The translations under genes were made by a program, and so were the position numbers. Under the pieces are notes generated by a model, which had not been told where the DNA came from, did not search any database, and saw only the letters and a list, made by a program, of their open reading frames with translations. This document shows positions 63,634 through 64,000 of a stretch of 64,000 nt of DNA, piece after piece. Source of the DNA: Naegleria lovaniensis (Eukaryota > Heterolobosea > Eutetramitea > Acrasida > Naegleriidae); the NCBI RefSeq assembly GCF_003324165.1, contig NW_025407835.1, positions 372,001 to 436,000 on the forward strand, given 5' to 3'. The stretch's first letter is position 1. Each line of letters starts with the position of its first letter.

Positions 63634-63962
63634 TTTGATTTCTGACCATGTCCTGTAAATGGAGAGGTCATTAGGAAGACTGAAGAACCTGGTTTTGGAA
63701 CTGTAGCAAGCTTGTCTTGAATTACATACACCAGATGGTAGGGATTATTAACAAATGTAATCATCCATCAACAAGAAAAGATGCTGTCGTTCATGCTGAA
63801 CGATATGCAGTTGCTGTTATGAAAATTGGAAAGCTTTATAAAACCAAAAGGAAGAGTTGGATCAGTTGGAGCTTGAGAAACCAATAATGGCGTTTCAAAT
63901 GCATTGTGTGATCTTGTGGGCAGACTCACATTTACAGATAATAAGATTTGAATTCTGATATT
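63634..63962 (-). other. Possible coding segment of a minus-strand gene running off the window
   Basis: The last 377 bp after the F-box-like gene hold no plus-strand gene I can support. On the minus strand, from about 63962, a frame reads IRIQILLSVNVSLPTRSHNA, then PLLVSQAPTDPTLPFGFIKL and ISFSMNDSIFS. A phase-1 intron (GTTGATGG ... AATTCAAG) could join it to YKLATVPKPGSSVFLMTSPF and TGHGQKSKK. The composition looks coding, but no family is recognised and both ends are unresolved. Confidence 0.3.
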
Positions 63963-64000
63963 TCAATGCTAGGATATAAAATTGGCAATGGACCGGTCGG

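Noticed and set aside
63465-63764. 99-codon minus-strand frame as an independent gene
   Set aside because: Its 3' half is antisense to the F-box-like gene; only the upstream part looks coding and is listed as a possible exon.
1-64000. CRISPR arrays, insertion sequences, phage or viral genes, rRNA
   Set aside because: None seen on either strand. tRNA genes were looked for only by eye; none stood out, but a tRNAscan run would be needed to exclude them.

Overview
The window looks like nuclear DNA of a heterolobosean amoeboflagellate, most like Naegleria. The DNA is AT-rich and gene-dense, with short GT-AG introns of about 40-190 nt and intergenic gaps often under 100 bp. Axonemal genes (outer-arm dynein, sperm-tail PG-rich protein) sit beside genes of crawling cells (SCAR/WAVE, a divergent actin-related protein). 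The assignment rests on this gene mix and intron style; no rRNA or other marker gene is present.

Layout. 1-7.5 kb: 3' two-thirds of an outer-arm dynein heavy chain (+). 7.6-12.4 kb: an XRCC2-like RAD51 paralogue (+) and a Zn2Cys6 transcription factor (-). 12.7-17.7 kb: a membrane F-box protein (-) and a PLP amino-acid decarboxylase (+). 17.7-26 kb: DNA polymerase zeta catalytic subunit REV3 (-) with an internal BAH domain, and SDHA (+). 26-31.7 kb: MRNIP-like, SNAPC1-like (+), RFWD3-like and TSEN34 (-), packed almost end to end. 32-36.2 kb: CDK8-like kinase (+), METTL23-like methyltransferase (-), BCS1 (+). 36.2-44.5 kb: two divergent ARM-repeat genes (one is ARMC8/GID5) around a perfect 22-bp inverted repeat, then a SMARCAL1/ZRANB3-type helicase (-). 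44.7-50 kb: SCAR/WAVE (+) and several small unrecognised genes. 50.1-55.2 kb: a H+-pyrophosphatase with an Ig-like N-terminal domain (-) and a STPGR protein (+). 55.2-64 kb: KIF-binding protein (-), actin-related protein with a SHOCT-like tail (+), UCH37 (-), cytoplasmic dynein intermediate chain (+), LAMTOR5-like (-), and an F-box-like gene that appears frameshifted (+).

Functional themes. Genome maintenance is well represented: XRCC2, REV3, MRNIP, RFWD3 and the SMARCAL1-type helicase, plus UCH37. Microtubule motors and flagella account for four genes, mitochondria for at least two (SDHA, BCS1), and ubiquitin biology for five (RFWD3, UCH37, ARMC8/GID5, two F-box proteins). These are eukaryotic single genes, not operons. 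Many neighbours are divergent pairs that must share very short promoter regions.

Most noteworthy: the BAH domain inside REV3, the Ig-like domain on the proton-pumping pyrophosphatase, the multi-pass membrane F-box protein, the actin-related protein with a SHOCT-like tail, the XRCC2-like protein that has lost both Walker residues, and the perfect palindrome between the two ARM-repeat genes. Exon boundaries were assigned by eye from frame, GT/AG sites and family conservation, and are not backed by transcripts.
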